Shown here piece by piece: positions 18,544 to 28,381 of a stretch of DNA of 64,000 nucleotides; within the stretch, counting starts at the first letter, position 1, and the number at the start of each line of letters is the position of its first letter. Location of the stretch: NCBI RefSeq assembly GCF_965662675.1, contig NZ_CBFIIK010000003.1, positions 1-64,000 on the forward strand, given 5' to 3'. Source of the stretch: Roseicyclus sp965662675. Its GTDB lineage: Bacteria > Pseudomonadota > Alphaproteobacteria > Rhodobacterales > Rhodobacteraceae. Below the pieces are notes generated by a model that was given only the letters and a program-made list of their open reading frames with translations, was not told where the DNA came from and ran no database searches. Both the position numbers and the translations under genes were made by a program.

Positions 18544-19206
18544 ATGACCAGCCTGCCCTTTCCTTTTCGCGGCGAAACACTGCACGCCCTGCCGACGGGT
18601 GCGCTTTATTGGCCCACGCGCGAGGTCTTGTGTGTCTCGGACCTGCACTTGGGTAAATCGGACCGCATGGCGCGGCGGGGCGGTGCGCTTTTGCCGCCCT
18701 ATGAAACCATCGAAACGCTTGATCGGCTGGCCGAAGATATCGCTGCGATGCGCCCTGCCAAGGTGATCTGTCTTGGCGACAGCTTCGATGATCTGATCGC
18801 CGCCAAAGACATGGCCGATCCGCTCAAGGGCCGCTTGGTCAGTCTGATGGCAGGGCGGCGATGGATCTGGATCTCGGGCAATCACGACCCCGGCCCGGTT
18901 GATCTGGGCGGGAGCCATCTGGCGGAACACACCGACGGACCACTGATCTTTCGCCATATCGCCGAAGCGCACGCGACCGGCGAGATCTCGGGCCATTACC
19001 ACCCCAAGGCGCGCATCACCCTGCGCGGGCGGACAATCAGCCGCCGCTGCATGCTGCGCGATAAGAACAGGCTGATCCTGCCCGCCTATGGGGCCTATAC
19101 CGGCGGGTTGTTCTGCGACCGGCCCGAGCTATCGGGCTTGATGGCCAGCGACGCCGAGGCGATCTTGCTTGGCCCCTCGCCCATCCGTTTGCCCATGCCC
19201 CGGTGA
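18544..19206 (+). CDS. pdeM: ligase-associated DNA damage response endonuclease PdeM
   Basis: This 220-residue calcineurin-like metallophosphoesterase has the full set of metal motifs: SDLHLGK (D33, H35), LGDSFDD, GNHDP and GHYHPKA. The family partners with the Lhr-like helicase encoded directly upstream and is thought to act as a nuclease in DNA repair. An upstream in-frame TTG at 18508 is possible, but the ATG at 18544 gives the normal N-terminus. The 3' end overlaps the convergent LytTR gene by 112 bases (19095-19206). Confidence 0.88.
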   Translation: MTSLPFPFRGETLHALPTGALYWPTREVLCVSDLHLGKSDRMARRGGALLPPYETIETLDRLAEDIAAMRPAKVICLGDSFDDLIAAKDMADPLKGRLVSLMAGRRWIWISGNHDPGPVDLGGSHLAEHTDGPLIFRHIAEAHATGEISGHYHPKARITLRGRTISRRCMLRDKNRLILPAYGAYTGGLFCDRPELSGLMASDAEAILLGPSPIRLPMPR

Positions 19207-20009
19207 TCCAGCAAGCCCACAGCGCGCAATGGTTCAAGATAGGCTTGGCTGACCGGCAAGACGGTCCCATCGATCAAATCCATCACATGGCGCCGCCCCT
19301 CGGCCCTGACGCGCAAAACGGCCTCTGCCGCCACCCAATGGGAACGATGGATACGAAACCCCGCCAATTCCTCCAAATCCGGCATCGCATCGCGGAACCG
19401 CATGATCATGCGCCCGGTACTTTGCGTGGTCTGGATCTCCAGATAATGATCAGCGGCCGAGACCCGCATCACCGCGCCGGGCAGATCGAGGTCACTGCGC
19501 GCCAAGAAAGCGGGCCGGGTGATATTCGGCACTGTCTCAATGTCTGTGCGCGCCACTTGGCGATCACGGGCGACCAAGGCCGCAGGGGGTGGCGGCGCGC
19601 GGCGCGGCAGGCCGCGCAACAGCAGCACGCACAGCCAGACGGCAAAAACCGCCAGCATGATCTTGCCCGGTGGTGGCACAAGCGCCGGGTCGGCATGGGG
19701 CAAGACACAACACAAGGACCAGATCATCGGCCCAAGGATCAGGGCGGTCAATCCACCCTCCAGCCAAAGCCCAAGGAACGGGCGCCGTGGCAAAACCAAC
19801 CTTGAAAGGAAAGCCGCGCCCCCGGCCACCGTCACCGCTGCGATCAAGATCGCAGCCCAGAACGACAGCCGCCACACCAAGGGCAAGAGCACCCATGTGC
19901 CGTAGGGGCCCAAAAGGCCAAGGGCGACACTGCCCAAGAGCCACAACAGCGCCAATGACCAAAATGTCGTCTGTCTCGGACCGGCCGGATCGTTACGCGC
20001 AAACACCAT
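19095..20009 (-). CDS. membrane-anchored LytTR-type transcriptional regulator
   Basis: This 304-residue protein has about four hydrophobic helices in its first 145 residues and a C-terminal LytTR DNA-binding domain (about residues 165-270: AVMRVSAADHYLEIQT, FRIHRSHWVAAEAV, LPVSQAYLEPLRA). No receiver domain is present, so it is a one-component membrane regulator. LytTR proteins bind direct repeats upstream of targets; the target and signal are unknown. Its last 37 codons overlap the 3' end of pdeM on the other strand, with no earlier in-frame stop, so both reading frames are under constraint there. The gene stands alone, with 92 bases between its start and the folD stop. Confidence 0.85.
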   Translation of the reverse strand: MVFARNDPAGPRQTTFWSLALLWLLGSVALGLLGPYGTWVLLPLVWRLSFWAAILIAAVTVAGGAAFLSRLVLPRRPFLGLWLEGGLTALILGPMIWSLCCVLPHADPALVPPPGKIMLAVFAVWLCVLLLRGLPRRAPPPPAALVARDRQVARTDIETVPNITRPAFLARSDLDLPGAVMRVSAADHYLEIQTTQSTGRMIMRFRDAMPDLEELAGFRIHRSHWVAAEAVLRVRAEGRRHVMDLIDGTVLPVSQAYLEPLRAVGLLDHRGMGKRMGEGPSKIASASLAIKPDSSGRSQNNPPV

Positions 20010-20101
20010 GAAAAACGACTTTTGAGAGCGAAAACTTTCCCGCGCACCCTAACCAAGATGCCCCGTGGCGCAAGTCATTCCGGCACGGACATTGGAAATG
20101 C

Positions 20102-21001
20102 TCAGGCGGTCAGGCCCTGAGGCTCGGCCACGCCATGCGCCCGGCAGCACGCCGTCAGCGTATTGGCCAAAAGGCACGCGATCGTCATTGGCCCCACGCC
20201 ACCGGGCACGGGCGTGATCGCGCCCGCCACTGCCGCGCAGCTCTCATAATGGCAATCGCCCACCAGCCGCGTCTTGGCCGGATCACCTGGGTGGGGCACC
20301 CGGTTGATGCCGACATCGATCACCGTCGCGCCGGGCTTGACCCAATCGCCGCGGATCATCTCGGGCCGCCCCACGGCCGCCACAAGGATATCGGCACGCC
20401 GACATACCGCAGCCAGATCGGCGGTGCGCGAATGCGCGATGGTGACCGTGCAGCTATCACCCAGCAAAAGCTGCGCCATCGGCTTGCCCACGATATTCGA
20501 GCGGCCAACCACCACCGCCTCCAGCCCCGCAAGGCTGCCGTGATGATCGCGCAGCATCATTAGGCTGCCCAAGGGGGTGCAGGGCACCAGCGCCTTCTGC
20601 CCTGTCCCCAGCAGGCCCACATTGGAGATATGGAACCCGTCGACATCCTTGGCCGGATCGATGGTGTTGATCACCTTGGCCGCATCGACATGGGCGGGCA
20701 GCGGCAATTGCACCAAGATGCCATGCACGGCAGGGTCGGCATTCAGCTTTGCCACCAGCGCCAAGATGTCGGCCTCGGGCGTGCCGGCATCGAGCTTGTG
20801 CTCGAAACTCGCCATCCCGGCCTCGACGGTCTGAAGCCCCTTGTTCCTGACATAGACCTGGCTTGCCGGATCTTCGCCCACCAGCACCACGGCCAAACCC
20901 GGCACGATCCCATGCCCGGATTTCAACGCCGCGACATGGTCCGCCACCTGCCCGCGCACCTTGGCTGCAAAGGCCTTTCCGTCGATGATCTGTGCCGCCA
21001 T
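20102..21001 (-). CDS. folD: bifunctional methylenetetrahydrofolate dehydrogenase/methenyltetrahydrofolate cyclohydrolase
   Basis: The 299-residue protein has the FolD blocks YVRNKGLQTVEAGM, the LVQLPLPAHVD segment (folate site), DVDGFHISNVG and the NADP-binding VVGRSNIVGKPMAQLLL, followed by the C-terminal GGVGPMTIACLLANT. It interconverts 5,10-methylene- and 10-formyl-tetrahydrofolate in the cytoplasm. It lies directly downstream of fhs on the same strand, so the two give formate-to-methylene-THF conversion. A 140-base structured spacer separates them, including a long hairpin and a repeat copy that carries the folD ribosome-binding region. Confidence 0.97.
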   Translation of the reverse strand: MAAQIIDGKAFAAKVRGQVADHVAALKSGHGIVPGLAVVLVGEDPASQVYVRNKGLQTVEAGMASFEHKLDAGTPEADILALVAKLNADPAVHGILVQLPLPAHVDAAKVINTIDPAKDVDGFHISNVGLLGTGQKALVPCTPLGSLMMLRDHHGSLAGLEAVVVGRSNIVGKPMAQLLLGDSCTVTIAHSRTADLAAVCRRADILVAAVGRPEMIRGDWVKPGATVIDVGINRVPHPGDPAKTRLVGDCHYESCAAVAGAITPVPGGVGPMTIACLLANTLTACCRAHGVAEPQGLTA

Positions 21002-21014
21002 GCCCTTGATCCTT

Positions 21015-21037
21015 CATCTTTCCCAAAATACGCAGCC
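21015..21037 (-). repeat. diverged copy of the dispersed GGAGTATTT repeat
   Basis: On the minus strand this reads CGTATTTTGGGAAAGATG, resembling the core seen at 38815, 49973 and 57661 (GGAGTATTTnnnAAGCAAAG). It lies within the 5' leader of folD, ending about 14 bases before the ATG, so it may have supplied part of the folD translation start region. A 6-bp hairpin (GCGCTC/GAGCGC, 21058-21075) is next to it. Confidence 0.5.
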
Positions 21038-21094
21038 GCAATCAGCCGACCCGCGCAGCGCTCTGATCGGAGCGCCCGGGTCGTCCAAGGCGGC

Positions 21095-21135
21095 GCGCGC
21101 GGCGGCGGGGGTTCGACGCCCCCGCCGCCGCGCGC
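21095..21135. repeat. 17-bp GC-rich hairpin between fhs and folD
   Basis: Bases 21095-21111 and 21119-21135 form a perfect 17-bp inverted repeat around a 7-base loop, made almost only of G and C. On the minus strand it starts a few bases after the fhs stop. There is no T-run on that side, so it is not a classic terminator. It may block 3' exonucleases, reduce readthrough into folD, or be part of a repeat element. Confidence 0.65.
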
Positions 21136-21141
21136 CTTCGC

Positions 21142-22818
21142 TTAGAACAGGCCTTCGATCAGACCCGCCTCGTTCAGCCGGATGGTTTCCGAAGCCGGAA
21201 CCTTGGGCAGGCCGGGCATGGTCATGATCTCACCGCAGATCGCGACGACAAAGCCTGCCCCGGCCGACAACCGCACCTCGCGCACAGGGATCGTATGCCC
21301 CTCGGGCGCGCCGCGCAGATTGGGGTCGGTCGAGAAGGAATACTGCGTCTTGGCCATACAGACCGGCAGGTTGCCATAGCCCGCATCTTCCCACGCCTTG
21401 AGTTGCGCACGCACGCCGGCATCGGCGGTCACGCTGCCTGCACGGTAGATGCGCTTGGCGATGGTCTCGATCTTGTCCATCAGCCCCATCTCGTCGGGGT
21501 AGAGCGTGTGGAAATCGGCGCTGCCGCCTTCGGCGAGTTCCGCCACGCGGCGTGCCAGATCCTCGATCCCCGCGCTGCCATGCGCCCAATGCTTGCACAA
21601 GATCGCCTCGGAGCCTTGGGCCGCGACATAGGCTTTGACGGCCTCGACCTCGGCCTCGGTATCGCCCGCGAAATGGTTGATGCCCACGACGACCGGCACG
21701 CCGAAACCTTTGACGTTCTCGATATGGCGACCCAGATTGGCGCAGCCCGCCTTGACGGCATCGACATTCTCGGCCCCCAGATCGGCCTTGGCCACGCCAC
21801 CATTCATCTTCATCGCGCGCACCGTCGCCACGATCACCACCGCGTCAGGCGCAAGCCCCGCCTTGCGGCATTTGATGTTCATGAATTTCTCGGCCCCCAG
21901 ATCGGCACCGAAACCGGCCTCGGTCACGACGAAATCGGCCAGCTTCAGCGCGGTCTTGGTGGCGATGACGCTGTTGCAGCCATGCGCGATATTGGCGAAA
22001 GGGCCGCCATGCACGAAGGCCGGGTTGTTTTCGAGCGTCTGCACCAGATTGGGCTGCATCGCATCCTTGAGCAGCACGGTCATCGCCCCGTCAGCCTTGA
22101 TATCGCGGCAGTAGACCGGGGATTTGTCGCGGCGATAGGCCACGATCATATCGCCCAAGCGACGTTCCAGATCGGCCAGATCGCTGGCAAGGCACAAGAT
22201 CGCCATCACCTCGGAGGCAACCGTGATGTCAAACCCCGTCTGGCGCGGGAAACCGTTCGATACGCCACCCAGCGACACCACGATATCGCGCAGCGCGCGG
22301 TCGTTCATGTCCATCACGCGGCGCCAGACGACGCGGCGCTCGTCGATGCCCAGCGTATTGCCCCAGTAGATGTGGTTATCGATCATCGCCGACAGCAGGT
22401 TATGCGCGCTCGTGATCGCGTGGAAATCGCCGGTGAAATGCAGGTTCATCTCTTCCATCGGCACGACTTGCGCATAGCCGCCGCCAGCGGCCCCCCCCTT
22501 CATCCCGAAATTCGGGCCAAGGCTTGCCTCGCGGATACAGATCGCGGCCTTTTTGCCGATGCGGTTCAGACCGTCGCCCAAGCCCACCGTGGTCGTCGTC
22601 TTGCCCTCACCCGCAGGCGTGGGGTTGATCGCGGTCACCAAGATCAGCTTGCCATTGGGCCGGTCGGCCAGCGAGGTGATGAAATCCTGTCCGATCTTTG
22701 CCTTGTCATGCCCATAGGGCAAAAGCGCCTCGGTCGGAATGCCGAGCTTGTCACCGATCTGTTGGATCGGCTTTTTCTTCGCCTCGCGGGCGATTTCGAT
22801 ATCTGTCTTGAAGGCCAT
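21142..22818 (-). CDS. fhs: formate--tetrahydrofolate ligase
   Basis: This 558-residue protein makes 10-formyl-THF from formate, THF and ATP. The nucleotide-binding block PAGEGKTTTTVGLGDGL and the segments REASLGPNFGMKGGAAGGGY and NLHFTGDFHAI are diagnostic. The frame runs 14 codons further upstream (to 22860), but MAFKTDIEIAREA at 22818 is the usual start and has AAGGGAG 11 bases ahead. With folD downstream it feeds C1 units to purine, Met and Ser synthesis. Length matches the family. Confidence 0.97.
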   Translation of the reverse strand: MAFKTDIEIAREAKKKPIQQIGDKLGIPTEALLPYGHDKAKIGQDFITSLADRPNGKLILVTAINPTPAGEGKTTTTVGLGDGLNRIGKKAAICIREASLGPNFGMKGGAAGGGYAQVVPMEEMNLHFTGDFHAITSAHNLLSAMIDNHIYWGNTLGIDERRVVWRRVMDMNDRALRDIVVSLGGVSNGFPRQTGFDITVASEVMAILCLASDLADLERRLGDMIVAYRRDKSPVYCRDIKADGAMTVLLKDAMQPNLVQTLENNPAFVHGGPFANIAHGCNSVIATKTALKLADFVVTEAGFGADLGAEKFMNIKCRKAGLAPDAVVIVATVRAMKMNGGVAKADLGAENVDAVKAGCANLGRHIENVKGFGVPVVVGINHFAGDTEAEVEAVKAYVAAQGSEAILCKHWAHGSAGIEDLARRVAELAEGGSADFHTLYPDEMGLMDKIETIAKRIYRAGSVTADAGVRAQLKAWEDAGYGNLPVCMAKTQYSFSTDPNLRGAPEGHTIPVREVRLSAGAGFVVAICGEIMTMPGLPKVPASETIRLNEAGLIEGLF

Positions 22819-22959
22819 GTCAGGCGGGCTCCCTTCCCACATGCGGGCGTGTGTGCTCACCCTTGGCTATAGCGGGTGACGCTGCTTGCGTAAGGATCGT
22901 TTCCGACACATTGCCTTGCTCATTCGTCACGCGGCGTTTCCCATGGGAAACCCATGTGC

Positions 22960-23568
22960 TCAAGCGTGACCACCGCGCGCCTGAGCGAGATGCGGCCAGA
23001 CCGGCTGATCGGGGATATGCAGCCGCAAGGTCGCGCCCAAGGTGATCACACCTTCGCGCTCGACCCAAGCCGTGACACCGCGCCGGTTTTGCGCCGCGCG
23101 CTTGAACCGCGCGCCCATGCCGGGATAGCGCCCCTCGATCGGCTTGGCAGGAAGCGTGCAGGGGCGGTTTTCCATGTCGATGGTCAAGGTCGTCCCGCTT
23201 GCCTCGTCCTGCAGCCGTGCGGATGGCGGCACATGGCTGAAATCGGGAATGCCGCGGATCACCATCGAAGCCCCCACCAGCGTCGGGTCGAGCGCGTCAA
23301 TCCCCATCTCGGCGGCGATGGCGTCAAGCTCCTCGGCCGACAGGATCGAGAGTTGGCGGGTATTCCTGATCGGCGTGCCGCGCTTGTATTGCGACAAGAC
23401 ACGGCTGTCGGAAGGGCGCACCAACCCCGCGCGGCTTTCCCCGGCATGGCCGGCGAAACTCAACGCCATTTCGCGCAAGGCTTGCGTTTCCAGCGCAGCG
23501 ACGCGGTCGGGGTTCATGCCCAGCCATGTGACGGTCGCGGTATATTGCGTGGGGATCAGGGCAGGCAT
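22960..23568 (-). CDS. MOSC domain-containing protein
   Basis: The 202-residue protein has a MOSC core: GESRAGLVRPSD, a long middle region and the conserved cysteine in MENRPC, followed by EGRYPGMGARF. MOSC domains bind or transfer sulfur on molybdenum cofactor-related enzymes or act in detoxifying N-hydroxylated compounds. This short stand-alone type has no beta-barrel extension. No molybdenum enzyme is adjacent (xdh is 32 kb away). It reads in the same direction as fhs, 141 bases upstream of it. Confidence 0.85.
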   Translation of the reverse strand: MPALIPTQYTATVTWLGMNPDRVAALETQALREMALSFAGHAGESRAGLVRPSDSRVLSQYKRGTPIRNTRQLSILSAEELDAIAAEMGIDALDPTLVGASMVIRGIPDFSHVPPSARLQDEASGTTLTIDMENRPCTLPAKPIEGRYPGMGARFKRAAQNRRGVTAWVEREGVITLGATLRLHIPDQPVWPHLAQARGGHA

Positions 23569-23649
23569 GGGGGCTTTCTCTCATTTGCGAGGTGATGTCA
23601 CCCAAAGATGCGGCGTCGTGCAACCCGGAACCTGTGCGCAGCACAAAGA

Positions 23650-23673
23650 AAAGGCCCCCTGTCGGGGGCCTTT
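23650..23673 (-). terminator. Rho-independent terminator after ftsH
   Basis: A perfect 10-bp stem (AAAGGCCCCC at 23650-23659 with GGGGGCCTTT at 23664-23673) encloses a 4-base loop. It lies 23 bases after the ftsH stop. On the minus strand the stem is followed by TTCTTTGTGC. It isolates ftsH from the MOSC gene. Confidence 0.85.
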
Positions 23674-23695
23674 CGATATCGCCGTGTCGCGTGGT

Positions 23696-25612
<1,917 letters not shown>

Positions 25613-25689
25613 GGGAATATCTCCTTACATGCCAGACGGGACAACCGCCCGTGCCTTACCCCTGAAAGATAGAGATGACGGGGCCGACT

Positions 25690-26967
25690 TCAATGCGATT
25701 CCAAGAACTGGGCGAAATGGCCGCTGCCGGGGCGGAAAATGATCGCCGTCTGTGGCCCGATACCCAAAAGCGGACAGGCCACCAAATGATCGTCACGAAA
25801 CAGCGCAGGCCAAGCATAGGCCGCGCGCGCAGGCCCTGAAAACGCTTTACTTTCTGTGCGTTGCGCCCATCCATCGGGGCCAAGCGCGCGCAGCGTAACC
25901 CCCGAAGGGGCGGCTTTGCCCACCACCCAGCGCCCATCCCAGCATGCACCCGCGCAGGCCGGAATTTGCCGATCGCGCAAGGCCGCACTCTCGCGAGAGA
26001 GGCGGATCGCCGCAGCGCGCGGCGTTGCGTCCACCCCATGCAGCGTCCCGCCGCCACCCGCCAAAAGCCGGTCAAGCAACCCTTCGAGCGCATGGGCGCG
26101 CGGCCTGTAGGGGCTTGAGGCCACCCATTGCAGCGCAGCCGCCAAAAGTCGCATCTGGCTGTCACGCTCCACCCCGGCCAACCCATCGCGGTCGATCAGC
26201 AGGTCGCCGGTGGAAAGCGCATTCACCCGCTCTTCGGTCACGATCCGCCCCGCGATATCGGCGACACGCGCCCGGCATGCCTGTGCCGCCCGGGCCATGC
26301 GGTCGGCGGTCTGGGCAAGCCCCTCCACCGACAGCCCCAGTGTCGCGATCGCGTGTCGCGCGCGCACCCGGTCGAAGCGCGGATCATCATTGGAGGGGTC
26401 ATCAACGAATGGCGTCTTCAACGTCACCGCATAATGGCGCAGATCTTCGCGGCGTTCGGTCAGAAGCGGGCGCAAAAGCCACCATTGGCCGCTTGCATCG
26501 CGCACGGCGCGCGCCGGGGACATCGCGGCCAACCCCTCGACACCCGAGCCGCGCAAAAGCCGCAGCAAGACGGTCTCGGCCTGATCGTCTTGCGTATGGG
26601 CGAACAGCACATGCGCCAGATCGCCCCGCCACGCGCCGATCAGATCGCGCCGCGCCTGTCGCGCGGCATCTTGCAGATTGCCATGCCCATCCCACTGCCA
26701 GTGAAGCGTGTCATGCGCATGGCCCAAGGCGGCGCATTCGGCCGCGACCATCGCGGCCTCATCAGCGGCGGCGGGCCGCAACCCATGATCGATCGTCACG
26801 ACACGCAACCCGATCCCCATGACCCGCGCCCAAGCATGGGCCAAGGCCAGCATCGCCATGCTGTCGCCCCCGCCCGAGACGGCAAGACCGATGGCAGGCG
26901 GGAAATCAGGGCCGAGCAACGCGCCCATGCGCGCGGCAAAGCGCGCCTCGAGCGTGTCGGATGTCAC
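25690..26967 (-). CDS. tilS: tRNA(Ile)-lysidine synthase
   Basis: The 425-residue protein has the PP-loop SGGGDS (31-36) near the N-terminus, followed by HGLRPAAADEA and HTQDDQAETVLLRLLRGSG. It makes lysidine at C34 of tRNA-Ile(CAU), which is essential for AUA decoding. The C-terminal third is variable, as in other alphaproteobacteria. It overlaps the cpoB gene by 4 bases and precedes ftsH, the usual order next to the Tol-Pal genes. Confidence 0.95.
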   Translation of the reverse strand: MTSDTLEARFAARMGALLGPDFPPAIGLAVSGGGDSMAMLALAHAWARVMGIGLRVVTIDHGLRPAAADEAAMVAAECAALGHAHDTLHWQWDGHGNLQDAARQARRDLIGAWRGDLAHVLFAHTQDDQAETVLLRLLRGSGVEGLAAMSPARAVRDASGQWWLLRPLLTERREDLRHYAVTLKTPFVDDPSNDDPRFDRVRARHAIATLGLSVEGLAQTADRMARAAQACRARVADIAGRIVTEERVNALSTGDLLIDRDGLAGVERDSQMRLLAAALQWVASSPYRPRAHALEGLLDRLLAGGGGTLHGVDATPRAAAIRLSRESAALRDRQIPACAGACWDGRWVVGKAAPSGVTLRALGPDGWAQRTESKAFSGPARAAYAWPALFRDDHLVACPLLGIGPQTAIIFRPGSGHFAQFLESH

Positions 26968-27794
26968 GTGCAGTTCAACCGGCTCCGCACGGCAAGCGCC
27001 TCGGATGCGGCGGGGCTTGTCGGAAAACGCGCGCCCACTTCGCTCAAGGTCAGGCAGGCCTCGTCGCGCTGGCCGATTTCACCCAAGGCAAGACCCAGAT
27101 TGAGCAGCGCATCACTGGCCCGCGCGCCCGACGGGTCGGCGGTGAAACTGTCCAGATAAGCGCGGGCCGCCCGGTTCCAGGCGCTTTGCTGCGCCTCGGA
27201 TTGGCCGCGCAGGAAATGCGCCTCGGCCGAAAGCGGACCGCCCGGATAGGTCTGGGTAAAGGCTTCGAAAAGCTGGGCGGCCTGCGCATAATCGGCCGCT
27301 TCATAGGCCGCGCGCGCGCGGTCGAAATCGCTTTGCTCGGCCACGGCAAGGTTGGCACCACTTGGCATCACCGGGGTCGCGGGAAGCGTGCCGGCACTTG
27401 CCCCTGCATCGCCCGCCCCACCCAAGGGAGGTGTCGCCGCCAGATCGCCGATCCGGCAATCGGGGGTCAGCTCGCACAGACGAAACTCCAGATCGCCGAT
27501 GCGGTTGGTGCCATCGGTGACGACCCGCTCGACCCTGATCTGCAACTGTTCGGTCTGGTCGGTCAGGCGGCGCAACTCGGCCTCGATGGCGTCAATGCGT
27601 GCCAGCACCGTGCCGCCGCCGCCTGCGCCCATCGCCCCGCCTGTCGTGTTCAACTCGCCCCGCAAACGCTGCATCTCGACAAACAGCACCGACAGCTCTT
27701 GCCGGATATCGGCGAGGGATTGGGTGCGGTCTTGTGCCAGCGCCATGGGCGGGCACAAGCCGATCAACAGCGCAAGGATCAGGGCGTGACGCAT
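26964..27794 (-). CDS. cpoB: Tol-Pal system protein CpoB (YbgF)
   Basis: The 276-residue periplasmic protein starts with a signal peptide (to about residue 21, MALAQD). A coiled-coil segment follows (about 25-105: LADIRQELSVLFVEMQRLRG, IDAIEAELRRLTDQTEQLQI), then a G/A/P linker and a C-terminal TPR domain (about 155-275: FDRARAAYEAADYAQAAQLF). CpoB coordinates Tol-Pal with peptidoglycan synthesis during division. It lies 4 bases after pal stops and overlaps tilS by 4 bases. Confidence 0.94.
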   Translation of the reverse strand: MRHALILALLIGLCPPMALAQDRTQSLADIRQELSVLFVEMQRLRGELNTTGGAMGAGGGGTVLARIDAIEAELRRLTDQTEQLQIRVERVVTDGTNRIGDLEFRLCELTPDCRIGDLAATPPLGGAGDAGASAGTLPATPVMPSGANLAVAEQSDFDRARAAYEAADYAQAAQLFEAFTQTYPGGPLSAEAHFLRGQSEAQQSAWNRAARAYLDSFTADPSGARASDALLNLGLALGEIGQRDEACLTLSEVGARFPTSPAASEALAVRSRLNCT

Positions 27795-27798
27795 CGGT

Positions 27799-28311
27799 TC
27801 AGACCCCAGCGCCCGTGCTGAGAACCGTCACGCCGCGGCGGTTCTGGCTGTAGCAGCTTTCATCGGAACAAATCTCGAGCGGGCGCTCCTTGCCAAAGCT
27901 GATCGTGTTGATCCGGTTGGCAGCCACCCCGCGCGAGACGAGGTAATCGCGCACCGCCGCCGCACGCCGCGCACCCAGCGCAAGGTTGTATTCGCGCGTG
28001 CCTTGCTCGTCGGCATGACCTTCGACAAGGGCCGTGAATTCGGGATTGGTCATCAGCCATTCGGCCTGCCCGTCCAGCACAGCCATGGCAGAAGCGTCGA
28101 TGGTGGATTGATCGACTGCGAAAAGTACCCGGTCGCCGACGATCTGGTTGAAATAGGCGATGCTGCCCGGATCGGAGACCGACCCGAAGGCACCTTGCGC
28201 CCCGTTGAGGTTAATGGCGTCATCACCGCCACGCAGCCCGCCCTGCGCACAGGCGGACAGGGCCATGGCGGCGGTCAGGATCAGCGCTGTCGCGCGAAAA
28301 GAAAAGGTCAT
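27799..28311 (-). CDS. pal: peptidoglycan-associated lipoprotein Pal
   Basis: This 170-residue outer-membrane lipoprotein has the lipobox LSAC (Cys21) and an OmpA-type peptidoglycan-binding domain with VEGHADEQGTREYNLALG, RRAAAVRDYL and NRRGVTVL. It anchors the outer membrane to the wall and binds TolB. It sits in the tol cluster between tolB and cpoB, 70 bases downstream of tolB. Confidence 0.97.
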   Translation of the reverse strand: MTFSFRATALILTAAMALSACAQGGLRGGDDAINLNGAQGAFGSVSDPGSIAYFNQIVGDRVLFAVDQSTIDASAMAVLDGQAEWLMTNPEFTALVEGHADEQGTREYNLALGARRAAAVRDYLVSRGVAANRINTISFGKERPLEICSDESCYSQNRRGVTVLSTGAGV

Positions 28312-28381
28312 GATGCTCGGTCCTTGTTGTTTTTCTCAATATAGCATGGGCGTATGGCCCGCGTCCATGCGGGGGTTATGC

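Noticed and set aside
21295..22872. A 525-codon plus-strand frame opposite fhs
   Set aside because: Antisense to fhs, which has all family motifs; the protein is His/Arg-rich and unlike any known family.
28312..28381. A promoter for pal with TATATT and a short stem
   Set aside because: No -35 element at the right distance, and the inverted repeat is only six base pairs, so it is not supported as a feature.
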